Source: Flavobacterium fluviatile (GTDB lineage Bacteria; Bacteroidota; Bacteroidia; Flavobacteriales; Flavobacteriaceae). From it: a stretch of 64,000 bases of DNA. A program made the translations under genes and the position numbers. The notes beneath the pieces were generated by a model that was not told the origin of the DNA, searched no databases, and saw nothing but the letters and a program-made list of their open reading frames with translations. The stretch is taken from assembly GCF_010645065.1 (NCBI RefSeq), contig NZ_JAADZW010000002.1, forward strand, positions 124,001 through 188,000, in the 5' to 3' direction. Position 1 is the stretch's first letter; each line of letters opens with the position of its first letter. Positions 1 through 7,363 of this stretch are shown here, piece after piece.

Positions 1-1
1 A

Positions 2-934
2 TATGCTTTTGCAACCGGAATGGCAGCTATTTATTCTAGTTTTGCAGCATTGTTGCACTCAGGTGATCACATTGTTTCTGCCGGAAGTGTTTTCGGGTCA
101 ACACATGCGTTGTTTATGACTTATTTCCCAAAATGGAATATTGAAACAACCTATTTCGATATCAATAAGCCTGAAACTATTGAAAGCGTAATTAAATCGA
201 ATACCAAAATTTTATATGTTGAAACCCCTACAAATCCGGGTGTTGATGTGATTGATTTGGAGTTGTTAGGACAAATTGCCAAAAAACACAATCTGATTTT
301 TATTGTAGATAATTGCTTTGCTACGCCATATATTCAGCAGCCTATAAAATACGGGGCGCATATCGTAGTGCATTCGGCTACTAAATTGATGGATGGACAA
401 GGACGAGTTTTAGGAGGAATTGCAGTAGGTAATGCCGATTTGATTCGACAAATTTATTTGTTCTCCAGAAATACCGGACCGGCAATGTCGCCTTTTAATG
501 CCTGGGTATTGTCAAAAAGTTTAGAGACTTTGGCAGTTCGTGTGGACAGACATTGCGAAAATGCTTTGAAGGTGGCTGAGTTTTTAGAAAGTCACCCAAA
601 TGTAAACAGTGTGAAATATCCTTTCTTAAAATCGCATCCAAAGTATGAAATAGCTAAAAAGCAAATGCTTTTAGGAGGTAACATTATTGCGTTTGAAATT
701 AAAGGCGGAATCGAAGCAGGACGTAAATTTTTGGATAAAATTAAATTATGCTCACTTTCAGCTAATATTGGCGACGTAAAAACAATTGTAACACATCCTG
801 CGTCAACAACACACAGTAAATTAACCGTAGAAGAAAAATTAGCAGTTGGAATAACAGAAGGTCTGGTACGTGTTTCTGTAGGACTGGAAACGGTAAAAGA
901 TGTAATTGCCGACTTAGAGCAGGCGCTTTCTTAA
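2..934 (+). CDS. metZ: O-succinylhomoserine sulfhydrylase (trans-sulfuration PLP enzyme), 5' end cut by window
   Basis: This is a PLP enzyme of the Cys/Met metabolism family. It most likely condenses an activated homoserine with sulfide to give homocysteine in the cytoplasm. The reading frame is open from base 2, so the N-terminus lies outside the window and about 310 residues are visible. The PLP-lysine motif HSATKLMDGQGR is clear (Lys codon at 383-385). The DGQGR extension is typical of MetZ-type sulfhydrylases rather than cystathionine gamma-synthases. It precedes the sulfate assimilation genes, so it would consume the sulfide they make. A hairpin with a T-run follows the stop. The family call is firm; the choice between MetZ and a close trans-sulfuration relative is an inference. 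Confidence 0.88.
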   Translation, partial: YAFATGMAAIYSSFAALLHSGDHIVSAGSVFGSTHALFMTYFPKWNIETTYFDINKPETIESVIKSNTKILYVETPTNPGVDVIDLELLGQIAKKHNLIFIVDNCFATPYIQQPIKYGAHIVVHSATKLMDGQGRVLGGIAVGNADLIRQIYLFSRNTGPAMSPFNAWVLSKSLETLAVRVDRHCENALKVAEFLESHPNVNSVKYPFLKSHPKYEIAKKQMLLGGNIIAFEIKGGIEAGRKFLDKIKLCSLSANIGDVKTIVTHPASTTHSKLTVEEKLAVGITEGLVRVSVGLETVKDVIADLEQALS

Positions 935-957
935 TTAGAGATTTCTAAATTATCTAT

Positions 958-1012
958 AATGGCGATTTCTGACAGTAATTACTTTTACTGTTAAAAATCG
1001 TCATTCTTTTTA
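958..1012 (+). terminator. Rho-independent terminator after metZ
   Basis: A long imperfect hairpin (outer arms AATGGCGATTT and AAATCGTCATT, inner arms ACAGTAA and TTACTGT) is followed by a T-rich run 24 nt after the metZ stop. Confidence 0.7.
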
Positions 1013-1068
1013 CTGGTGTTTCAGTAAAAATCTATTTTTGTTAAAATCCTAATTAAACTAAGTCAATA

Positions 1069-1571
1069 ATGAGCAATACAGTTTACATTCTTAATGAAAA
1101 ATTGCTTTCTTCAGAAAGAAAACGATTCATTGGTATTATTGTTGACTTTTTCTTTGTTTATGTCACAGTGTTTCTTTCTGGTTTAATAATGGTAATAATT
1201 GGAAATGTTTTTAATTTGGATATATTTTCAGTTTGGGAAGAATTTGTCATAGGTTATACTTTTTTGGCATTCTTTACATTTTTAATCATTAATTATTTCA
1301 TTATGGAGTTTTTTTGGGAAGAACTGCAGGCAAATTCGTAACAGGTACAATTGTAGTTAATCAAAACGGTAAAAAGCCAAATTTAATTGCTATTATTATA
1401 CGAACTTTATCTCGTTTAATCCCTTTTGATGCATTTTCTTTTTTAGGGAAATCTGGAAAAATCTGGCATGATTCTATTTCGAAAAACTACGTAGTAGATA
1501 AACAAAACTTGATAAAGGATATGGAGATTTTTTATTCTCCCGAATTAATTGGAGTAAATAATGAAACTTAA
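1069..1571 (+). pseudogene. RDD-family membrane protein gene broken by a one-base frameshift in a T7 run
   Basis: Two overlapping frames together make one RDD-family inner-membrane protein of about 167 residues. The first frame (1069-1341) gives an N-terminal part with two hydrophobic segments. The second, opening around 1314, continues with GRTAGKFVTGTIVVNQNGKK, the classic RDD segment that follows the second membrane helix. Adding a single T to the run of seven at 1309-1315 fuses them as ...MEFFLGRTAGK..., exactly the family consensus. As written, the first product ends after 90 residues with a non-native tail. A TATTTTTG box lies upstream at 1033-1040. The break could be a real mutation, a slippery-run frameshift or a sequencing error. 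RDD proteins have no uniform function. Confidence 0.75.
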
Positions 1572-1611
1572 CAACCAACAATATCTAAACATATTTTTCA
1601 TATAAAAAGCT

Positions 1612-1619
1612 TATTTTTG
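1612..1619 (+). promoter_or_regulatory. Candidate -7 box of the Rrf2 regulator gene
   Basis: TATTTTTG matches the Bacteroidota -7 consensus TAnnTTTG and lies 76 nt upstream of the ATG. No clear TTG -33 element was seen. Confidence 0.4.
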
Positions 1620-1695
1620 CTGCGGAATAAAAAAGGAGCTGTATGTTGATTAGTTTGATAGCTTCAGAACTAAATTTACAACCTAAACCATAAAA

Positions 1696-2106
1696 ATGCT
1701 TTCAAAGAAAACAAAATACGGAATTAAAGCTTTGACTTACTTGGCCAGACGTGAAAACAATGAGCCTGTTCAAATTGCTGAGATAGCCAAAAATGAACAT
1801 ATTTCGATTAAATTTCTGGAAAGTATTTTATTACTACTGAGAAACTCTGGTTTTCTGGGTGCCAAAAAAGGAAAAGGAGGCGGATATTATCTGATAAAAG
1901 AACCAAAAGATATCAGTATGGCCAAAGTCTATCGGATACTCGAAGGACCTATTGCATTGTTACCTTGTGCCTCGCATAATTTCTATGAAAAATGCGATGA
2001 TTGTGATGATGAAGCTACCTGTGCGGCAAGACGTTTAATGACAGAGGTTAGGGATAATACACTTAAAATACTGGAAAGTAATTCTTTGGCTGACATTGCT
2101 TTTTAA
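1696..2106 (+). CDS. Rrf2-family transcriptional regulator
   Basis: This 136-residue protein has the Rrf2 winged helix-turn-helix from the N-terminus (LSKKTKYGIKALTYLA) with the wing motif KGKGGGYYL. It is therefore a cytoplasmic DNA-binding repressor or sensor of the CymR/IscR/RsrR group. The C-terminal part has four cysteines spaced like a metal or Fe-S ligand set (LPCAS, KCDDC, ATCAAR). That spacing differs from the three-Cys IscR pattern. It sits between metZ and the cys genes and next to two divergent permease promoters sharing an operator-like motif, so control of sulfur assimilation is the likely role. The start is the first ATG and gives the normal family length. The family is certain; the effector and regulon are inferred. 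Confidence 0.9.
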   Translation: MLSKKTKYGIKALTYLARRENNEPVQIAEIAKNEHISIKFLESILLLLRNSGFLGAKKGKGGGYYLIKEPKDISMAKVYRILEGPIALLPCASHNFYEKCDDCDDEATCAARRLMTEVRDNTLKILESNSLADIAF

Positions 2107-2122
2107 TTAAATTCTTTTGAAT

Positions 2123-2162
2123 AAAAAATGACCATTTCTGATTTTGAAATGGTCATTTTTTT
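2123..2162. terminator. Bidirectional terminator between the Rrf2 and TauE genes
   Basis: A near-perfect hairpin (arms AAAAAATGACCATTT and AAATGGTCATTTTTT, 8-9 nt loop) sits between two convergent genes, with A and T runs on either side. Confidence 0.85.
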
Positions 2163-2178
2163 AGGGTTATATTTTTAT

Positions 2179-2961
2179 CTAAAAAATTAATTTATACCCT
2201 GCCAGAAAAAGCATAACAGCAATAGCATTTCGAAGAAACTGGTCCGGAACTTTTCCGCTCAGCATACTCCCTATAAAAATTCCCGGAAGTGACCCTAATA
2301 ATAATTGCCCTAATAATATAAAATCCAGATTTCCCATTGAAGCATGTCCAACACCGGCAACCAATGTTAACGGAACAGCATGGGCAATTTCAGTTCCCAC
2401 TAAACGGGGTGTTGGCAACAAAGGATAGAGAAAGAATAACGTAACGGTTCCCAATGCACCGGCACCAATAGAAGTCAAAGTTACGGTTGCACCTAATAAA
2501 ACACCAATAGCTATAGTTAGCATATTTTGAGTGGTGCTTTCGCTGTGAAATTTATCCCCGGCGTGTTTCTGTGAAAATCTTAATATGTTTTGTTTAAATA
2601 TGATTGCTACAGAAGTAAAAAGTAATGCCCATCCTAAACTTTTCTTAATAACCTGATTTACAGTGTCTATGTCGGTTTTGATATTGTTTAGAATCCATAA
2701 AGTCAGTAAAGCTGCTGGAACACTTCCTAAGGTGAGCCATCCTGTAATTGACCAGTTTATATTGCTTTTTTTATGATGAACAAATACGCCTCCCATTTTG
2801 GTAAAAGCAGCATATAACAGGTCTGTACCAACTGCCTTTGCGGGAGGAATGCCAAAATATAATAAAATGGGAGTCATTAAAGAACCGCCTCCGACACCTG
2901 TCAGACCAACTACAAAACCAACTGCTAAACCAGCAATAACAAGACCTATCTGAAAATCCAT
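2179..2961 (-). CDS. TauE/SafE-family sulfite/sulfate permease (260 aa)
   Basis: This is a polytopic inner-membrane permease of the TauE/SafE (DUF81) family with about eight hydrophobic segments in two homologous halves. The N-terminal signature GLTGVGGGSLMTPIL is followed by GTDLLYAAFTKMGGVFVHHK. The second half carries the matching glycine-rich block GAGALGTVTLFFLYPLL. It is divergent from a second TauE/SafE gene, and both promoters carry the same operator-like 16-mer. Family members move sulfite, sulfate, taurine-derived sulfur or organosulfonates. The location next to the cys genes favours an inorganic sulfur oxyanion, but direction and substrate cannot be read from the sequence. Confidence 0.88.
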   Translation of the reverse strand: MDFQIGLVIAGLAVGFVVGLTGVGGGSLMTPILLYFGIPPAKAVGTDLLYAAFTKMGGVFVHHKKSNINWSITGWLTLGSVPAALLTLWILNNIKTDIDTVNQVIKKSLGWALLFTSVAIIFKQNILRFSQKHAGDKFHSESTTQNMLTIAIGVLLGATVTLTSIGAGALGTVTLFFLYPLLPTPRLVGTEIAHAVPLTLVAGVGHASMGNLDFILLGQLLLGSLPGIFIGSMLSGKVPDQFLRNAIAVMLFLAGYKLIF

Positions 2962-3003
2962 TACCTAAAATTTTGCCAAAAATAGCAACTTATTTACAAT
3001 AAT

Positions 3004-3019
3004 CCTATCGACTTGATAG
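3004..3019 (-). promoter_or_regulatory. Operator-like motif upstream of the minus-strand TauE gene
   Basis: On the minus strand this reads CTATCAAGTCGATAGG, itself an inverted repeat (CTATC and GATAG arms). It matches CTACTAAGCCGATAGG at 3221-3236 at 13 of 16 positions. It lies about 43 nt upstream of the minus-strand start codon, mirroring the plus-strand copy. The binding protein is presumably the adjacent Rrf2 regulator (inference). Confidence 0.5.
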
Positions 3020-3182
3020 ACTATGTTGAAATAATTTATAAGGCCAGCTTTTAAGTATTTGTTTATTAGTGTTTTAACGTTGTTGATATTTTTCCGGCAG
3101 CTAAATCTGTATTAATTTGTAAGTTTTATTTTAAAGGTTTGGGATTCAGTAGTTTTTTGATATAAAAAATCGGAATATTGTT

Positions 3183-3211
3183 TTGTAATTTATAAATAAA
3201 TATTACTTTTG
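3183..3211 (+). promoter_or_regulatory. Promoter of the cys permease/cysHDN operon
   Basis: TTG at 3183-3185, an 18-nt spacer and TACTTTTG at 3204-3211 fit the Bacteroidota primary sigma-factor promoter. The operator-like motif starts 10 nt downstream, overlapping the expected start site. The 307-nt spacer 2962-3268 holds only this promoter, the two operator-like sites and the weaker minus-strand promoter. Confidence 0.65.
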
Positions 3212-3220
3212 CACAGTAAT

Positions 3221-3236
3221 CTACTAAGCCGATAGG
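3221..3236 (+). promoter_or_regulatory. Operator-like motif at the start of the cys operon
   Basis: CTACTAAGCCGATAGG lies just after the -7 box and 33 nt before the permease ATG. The wider segment is also bracketed by AATCTA and TAGATT, so it can form a dyad. It pairs with the mirror copy at 3004-3019. Confidence 0.5.
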
Positions 3237-3268
3237 GTAATAGATTAAAAGAGAATATTTCAGAAAAT

Positions 3269-4159
3269 ATGGCAAAAGAAATAGAAGTAAATTCGGCTGA
3301 AGTGTCTTTGAAAGAAAGATTGTGGGTTATAATTCCTGTGGTGTTATTGTCAGGTTTATTAGCGACACTTGTTTATAACCATTATTCAGAGTTTTCCTGG
3401 AGTGGATTTGTAGGAGGTTTTAATGGTGAGTTTTTAGTTTTTTTTGCTATTGGTGTTTTTGCGCAATTAGTAGATGGTACTTTAGGAATGGGTTATGGAG
3501 CAACTTCAACTTCGTTTTTGCTGGCTTATGGTGTTCCGCCTGTAGTGAGTAGTACGGGTGTTCACGTAGCAGAGATGTTTACTACCGGTGCTTCTGCAAT
3601 ATCACATCATAAATTTGGAAATATCAATAAAAAACTGGTTAAGACCTTAGTGATTCCGGGTGTTTTAGGATCGATAACCGGAGCTTATTTACTTTCTGAT
3701 GTGATTGATGGAGATGTTATTAAACCTTTTATCGCTGTTTATATGATTGTTTTGGCTTTAATTATCATCAAAAAAGCCTTAAGAAAAAGCATTGTTAAAA
3801 AGAAAACAAAAAAATTAGGAGTTCTTGCCGCTTTTGGAGGTTTTATGGATTCTGTTGGAGGAGGAGGCTGGGGGCCAATTGTAACGTCAACATTATTAGG
3901 AAGAGGAAGAAATCCGAGATATACGATTGGTTCTGTAAATGCAGCTGAGTTTGCGATTTCATTTGCAAGTGGAATCACTTTCATGCTTTTTGGAGGAATC
4001 CACGGCTGGCAGGTAATCATAGGGCTGATTTTAGGAGGTGTTCTTTCAGCGCCATTAGCAGCTTATCTGGTAAATAAAATCAAAAGAAAGCCAATGATGG
4101 TTGCAGTTGGGCTTCTGATTATAGTATTGAGTTTAAAAACATTATCTAAATTATTGTAA
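3269..4159 (+). CDS. TauE/SafE-family permease, first gene of the cys operon (296 aa)
   Basis: This is a second TauE/SafE permease, longer than the divergent one. It has an N-terminal hydrophilic stretch, one early membrane helix and then the usual two-repeat membrane core. The two halves show the paired motifs DGTLGMGYGATSTSFLL and DSVGGGGWGPIVTSTLLG. It is followed after 25 nt by cysH and then cysD/cysN. No CysPUWA or SulP sulfate transporter is seen in the window, so this permease is the best local candidate for sulfate (or sulfite) uptake by the pathway. It shares its control region with the opposite permease. The family is certain; the import role is inferred from operon position. Confidence 0.88.
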   Translation: MAKEIEVNSAEVSLKERLWVIIPVVLLSGLLATLVYNHYSEFSWSGFVGGFNGEFLVFFAIGVFAQLVDGTLGMGYGATSTSFLLAYGVPPVVSSTGVHVAEMFTTGASAISHHKFGNINKKLVKTLVIPGVLGSITGAYLLSDVIDGDVIKPFIAVYMIVLALIIIKKALRKSIVKKKTKKLGVLAAFGGFMDSVGGGGWGPIVTSTLLGRGRNPRYTIGSVNAAEFAISFASGITFMLFGGIHGWQVIIGLILGGVLSAPLAAYLVNKIKRKPMMVAVGLLIIVLSLKTLSKLL

Positions 4160-4170
4160 AAGATAATTTT

Positions 4171-4176
4171 AGGAGG
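4171..4176 (+). promoter_or_regulatory. Perfect Shine-Dalgarno AGGAGG for cysH
   Basis: AGGAGG lies 8 nt before the cysH ATG. Strong Shine-Dalgarno sequences are rare in this window and in Flavobacteriia generally, so this site is unusual and also fixes the start codon. Confidence 0.75.
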
Positions 4177-4184
4177 AAGAAATT

Positions 4185-4895
4185 ATGAGTGCGAGTATTG
4201 TACAAGAATTATTAGAAAAAACTGCAGCTTTTTCGCTTGAAGAAACGCTGGTTTTTTTAGCAGGCGAGTTTCCGGGAAAAGTAATTTTTTCTACTTCTTT
4301 TGGTCAGGAAGATCAGGTAATTACTGATTTTATTGCAAAAAGTAATACAGATATTACGATTTTTACTTTAGATACCGGAAGATTATTTCAGGAAACTTAC
4401 GATGTTTTTCATAAAACATTAAAAAAATACAAAAGGCCGATTGAAGTGTTTTTTCCAGAGGCTGCATCTGTAGAAAATCTTTTGAAAACAAAAGGTCCAA
4501 ACAGCTTTTACGATTCGGTTGAAAACAGAAAAGAATGCTGTTTTATACGAAAAGTAGTTCCCTTGCGAAAAGCTTTGACTGGAAACGCAGTCTGGATTAC
4601 GGGTTTAAGAGCAGAACAATCTGAGAACAGACAAGATTTAAGTTTGTTCGAATATGATGGAGGTTTTGATATCATCAAATTCAATCCATTATTAAAATGG
4701 ACGTTGCAGGAAGTTGAGGATTATTTGAAGGAAAACAATGTACCTCAAAATGCATTGCACAAGAAAGGCTTTGTGAGTATCGGGTGTGCACCTTGTACAA
4801 GAGCCATTTTTCCTGGAGAAGACATCAGGGCAGGCAGATGGTATTGGGAGTCAAGCCATAAAGAATGTGGTTTGCATAGCGCGAAAAAAGAGTAG
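4185..4895 (+). CDS. cysH: Adenylyl-sulfate (APS) reductase, 4Fe-4S type
   Basis: This is a cytoplasmic enzyme of 236 residues that reduces APS to sulfite using thioredoxin. The PAPS/APS reductase fold is marked by STSFGQEDQ near the N-terminus. The paired cysteines Cys118-Cys119 (KECCFIRK) and Cys201/Cys204 (GCAPCTRA) are the ligands that distinguish the 4Fe-4S APS reductases from the cluster-free PAPS reductases. The catalytic cysteine is in the C-terminal ECGLH motif (Cys228). The absence of a CysC-type APS kinase in the operon agrees with APS as substrate. It lies between the permease and cysD. Confidence 0.93.
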   Translation: MSASIVQELLEKTAAFSLEETLVFLAGEFPGKVIFSTSFGQEDQVITDFIAKSNTDITIFTLDTGRLFQETYDVFHKTLKKYKRPIEVFFPEAASVENLLKTKGPNSFYDSVENRKECCFIRKVVPLRKALTGNAVWITGLRAEQSENRQDLSLFEYDGGFDIIKFNPLLKWTLQEVEDYLKENNVPQNALHKKGFVSIGCAPCTRAIFPGEDIRAGRWYWESSHKECGLHSAKKE

Positions 4896-5006
4896 CAGAA
4901 AAACAAGCAAGAGAATAGAATAAAGAGAATAGAATAAAAGTTGAAAGTATTAGGTTAAAAAACTTGAAACCTAAAACGACAATAAAATATCAAATAAATA
5001 TCAAAA

Positions 5007-5906
5007 ATGAGTTCAGTATTAAAAACAAATGCTTTAGAAAGTGAAGCGATATACATTTTTAGAGAAGTTGTTTCTCAGTTTGACAAACCGGTTTTACTTT
5101 TCTCAGGTGGAAAAGATTCAATTACATTAGTGCGTTTGGCGCAAAAAGCATTTTTCCCTGCTAAGATTCCGTTTCCTTTATTACACGTTGATACGGGACA
5201 CAATTTCCCTGAAACTATTGCTTTCAGAGATAAATTGGTTGAGGAGTTAGGTTTAGAGTTGATCGTTCGTAATGTTCAGGATGCCATTGATGAAGGAAAA
5301 GTAGTTGAAGAAACCGGAAAATATTCAAGCCGCAACAGCCTGCAGACGACAACACTTTTAGATGCAATTGAAGAATTCAAATTTGATGCTTGTATTGGTG
5401 GTGCGCGTCGTGACGAAGAAAAAGCGAGAGCTAAAGAACGTATTTTCTCAGTTCGTGATGATTTCGGACAATGGGACGAGAAAAATCAAAGACCTGAATT
5501 GTTTGATATTTTGAATGGTAAAATCGAAAATGGACAAAATGTTCGTGTTTTCCCAATTTCAAACTGGACAGAATTGGACGTTTGGAGTTATATCGAAAAA
5601 GAAAATATCGAAATTCCGTCCATCTATTTTTCACATAAAAGAAAAGTTTTTTTGAGAGACGGTTTAATCTGGTCGCATTCTCCTTTTGTGTATCAGGAAG
5701 AAGACGAGCAAATCGAAGAGCGAATTGTTCGTTTCAGAACCGTTGGGGATATGAGCTGTACAGCTGCTGTTGAATCTTATGCAGCAACAATAGCAGAAGT
5801 AGTGGGTGAAATCAGAGAATCCACTATTTCTGAAAGAGGAGCCAGAATTGATGACAAACGTTCTGAAGCTGCAATGGAGAAAAGAAAACAACAAGGATAT
5901 TTTTAA
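5007..5906 (+). CDS. cysD: Sulfate adenylyltransferase small subunit
   Basis: This 299-residue protein is the ATP-pyrophosphatase subunit of ATP sulfurylase, which adenylates sulfate to APS in a GTP-driven heterodimer with CysN. The PP-loop SGGKDS lies in the first 35 residues, and the protein ends in the conserved EAAMEKRKQQGYF tail. Length and order (cysD then cysN) match the enterobacterial complex. It is in the same direction as cysH, 111 nt downstream, with no terminator between, so co-transcription is likely. Confidence 0.95.
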   Translation: MSSVLKTNALESEAIYIFREVVSQFDKPVLLFSGGKDSITLVRLAQKAFFPAKIPFPLLHVDTGHNFPETIAFRDKLVEELGLELIVRNVQDAIDEGKVVEETGKYSSRNSLQTTTLLDAIEEFKFDACIGGARRDEEKARAKERIFSVRDDFGQWDEKNQRPELFDILNGKIENGQNVRVFPISNWTELDVWSYIEKENIEIPSIYFSHKRKVFLRDGLIWSHSPFVYQEEDEQIEERIVRFRTVGDMSCTAAVESYAATIAEVVGEIRESTISERGARIDDKRSEAAMEKRKQQGYF

Positions 5907-5990
5907 TTGGATAATTAATAATTGACAATTTATAATTAAAAAACAGAATCAAAAAAACATAAAGATTTAGATTTTAAATATAGTTTCTCA

Positions 5991-6030
5991 AAACTTGAAA
6001 CCTGAAACAAAATTTAAACCTGAAACAAAA
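5991..6030 (+). repeat. Tandem spacer repeat of CCTGAAACAAAA type
   Basis: Two copies of a CCTGAAAC-AAAAT unit fill the cysD-cysN gap. The same CCTGAAACCTGAAAC phrase recurs before metF (about 19476-19492). It contains an in-frame TTG at 5995 that is not a credible start. Confidence 0.5.
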
Positions 6031-6039
6031 TATTACACA

Positions 6040-7284
6040 ATGGACGTTTTAAAAATAGCAACAGCAGGAAGTGTAGATGACGGGAAAAGTACTTTGATCG
6101 GAAGGTTATTGTACGATACAAAATCATTGACAACGGATAAAATAGAAGCAATCGAAAAAAGCAGTAAACAAAAAGGATACGATTACCTTGATTTTTCGTT
6201 AGCAACAGACGGTTTGGTGGCAGAAAGAGAGCAGGGAATCACAATTGACGTTGCCCATATTTATTTTTCAACTGCAAAAAAAAGTTACATCATTGCCGAT
6301 ACTCCGGGTCACGTAGAATATACAAGAAACATGGTTACAGGAGCTTCAACTTCTCAGCTTTCGATTATTTTGATTGATGCCAGAAAAGGAGTTATCGAGC
6401 AAACTTACCGTCACTTTTTCATCAATAATTTATTGAGGGTAAAAGAGGTAATCGTTGCCATAAACAAAATGGATTTAGTGGATTATTCAGAAGAAGTTTT
6501 CAATAAAATCAAAGCCGATTTTGAGGCATTAAACGCAAAAAGTACTTTCAAAGAGCAAAACGTAAGCTATATTCCGTTAAGTGCTTTGACAGGAGATAAT
6601 GTTGTAGATAAATTAGATGGAATGCCCTGGTACAAAGGACAGACTATTTTAGAACATTTGGAAGGTTTACATTCTTCGGATGTTTTTGAAAGCGGAAAAG
6701 CGCGTTTCCCGGTTCAGACTGTAATTCGTCCAAAGACGGAAGAATACCATGATTTTAGAGGTTACGCCGGAAAATTATACGGAAATTCAATTAAAGTAGG
6801 GGATGCTGTAACGGTTCTTCCTTCTTTAACAGAATCAAAAGTGACTAATATTCACTTTTTCGATAAACAATTTGATGAGGCAGTTGCTGGTTCTTCAATT
6901 ACAATCGAATTAGAAAATGATATCAATGTAACAAGAGGCGATATGATCGTAAAATCGTCAGAGCTTCCAAAAATTGAAAAAGATATTGAAACGACTATCT
7001 GCTGGATGGACAGCAAAAAATTGGTTCCGGGAACTAAATATTTTGTTCAGCACAATACAAACAGGGTTTTAGCGAAAATAGAAAGCGTTAAAAATACTAT
7101 TGCGACTGATTATTCAGGCACTACACCTGCTTCACAATTAGCAATTAACGAAATAGGAGAAGTAAATATCAAATTAAGCAAAGCATTGTATTTTGATTCT
7201 TATAACGAGAATAAATCAAACGGAGCTTTTATTTTAATTGATTCCGTAACCAATACAACAGCAGGAGTAGGATTTATAAAATAG
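6040..7284 (+). CDS. cysN: Sulfate adenylyltransferase large (GTPase) subunit
   Basis: This is the EF-Tu-like GTPase subunit of ATP sulfurylase, which couples GTP hydrolysis to APS synthesis with CysD. G-motifs are intact: P-loop AGSVDDGKST near the N-terminus, DTPGHVEYTRN (G3) and NKMDLVD (G4), followed by two beta-barrel domains. I start it at the ATG at 6040 (414 aa). The frame stays open to a TTG at 5995, but that adds only residues encoded by a spacer repeat. It has no C-terminal APS kinase fusion, consistent with the APS-reductase route. Confidence 0.94.
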   Translation: MDVLKIATAGSVDDGKSTLIGRLLYDTKSLTTDKIEAIEKSSKQKGYDYLDFSLATDGLVAEREQGITIDVAHIYFSTAKKSYIIADTPGHVEYTRNMVTGASTSQLSIILIDARKGVIEQTYRHFFINNLLRVKEVIVAINKMDLVDYSEEVFNKIKADFEALNAKSTFKEQNVSYIPLSALTGDNVVDKLDGMPWYKGQTILEHLEGLHSSDVFESGKARFPVQTVIRPKTEEYHDFRGYAGKLYGNSIKVGDAVTVLPSLTESKVTNIHFFDKQFDEAVAGSSITIELENDINVTRGDMIVKSSELPKIEKDIETTICWMDSKKLVPGTKYFVQHNTNRVLAKIESVKNTIATDYSGTTPASQLAINEIGEVNIKLSKALYFDSYNENKSNGAFILIDSVTNTTAGVGFIK

Positions 7285-7363
7285 TTGATAGTTGATGGTT
7301 TTTGGTTGATAGTTATCTGCCAACAACCATAAACAACCAACCATAAACTATAAACTAAAAAGA

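Noticed and set aside
5995..6039. TTG start for cysN giving 15 extra residues
   Set aside because: The added codons are two units of a CCTGAAAC spacer repeat; the ATG at 6040 directly precedes the GTPase domain.
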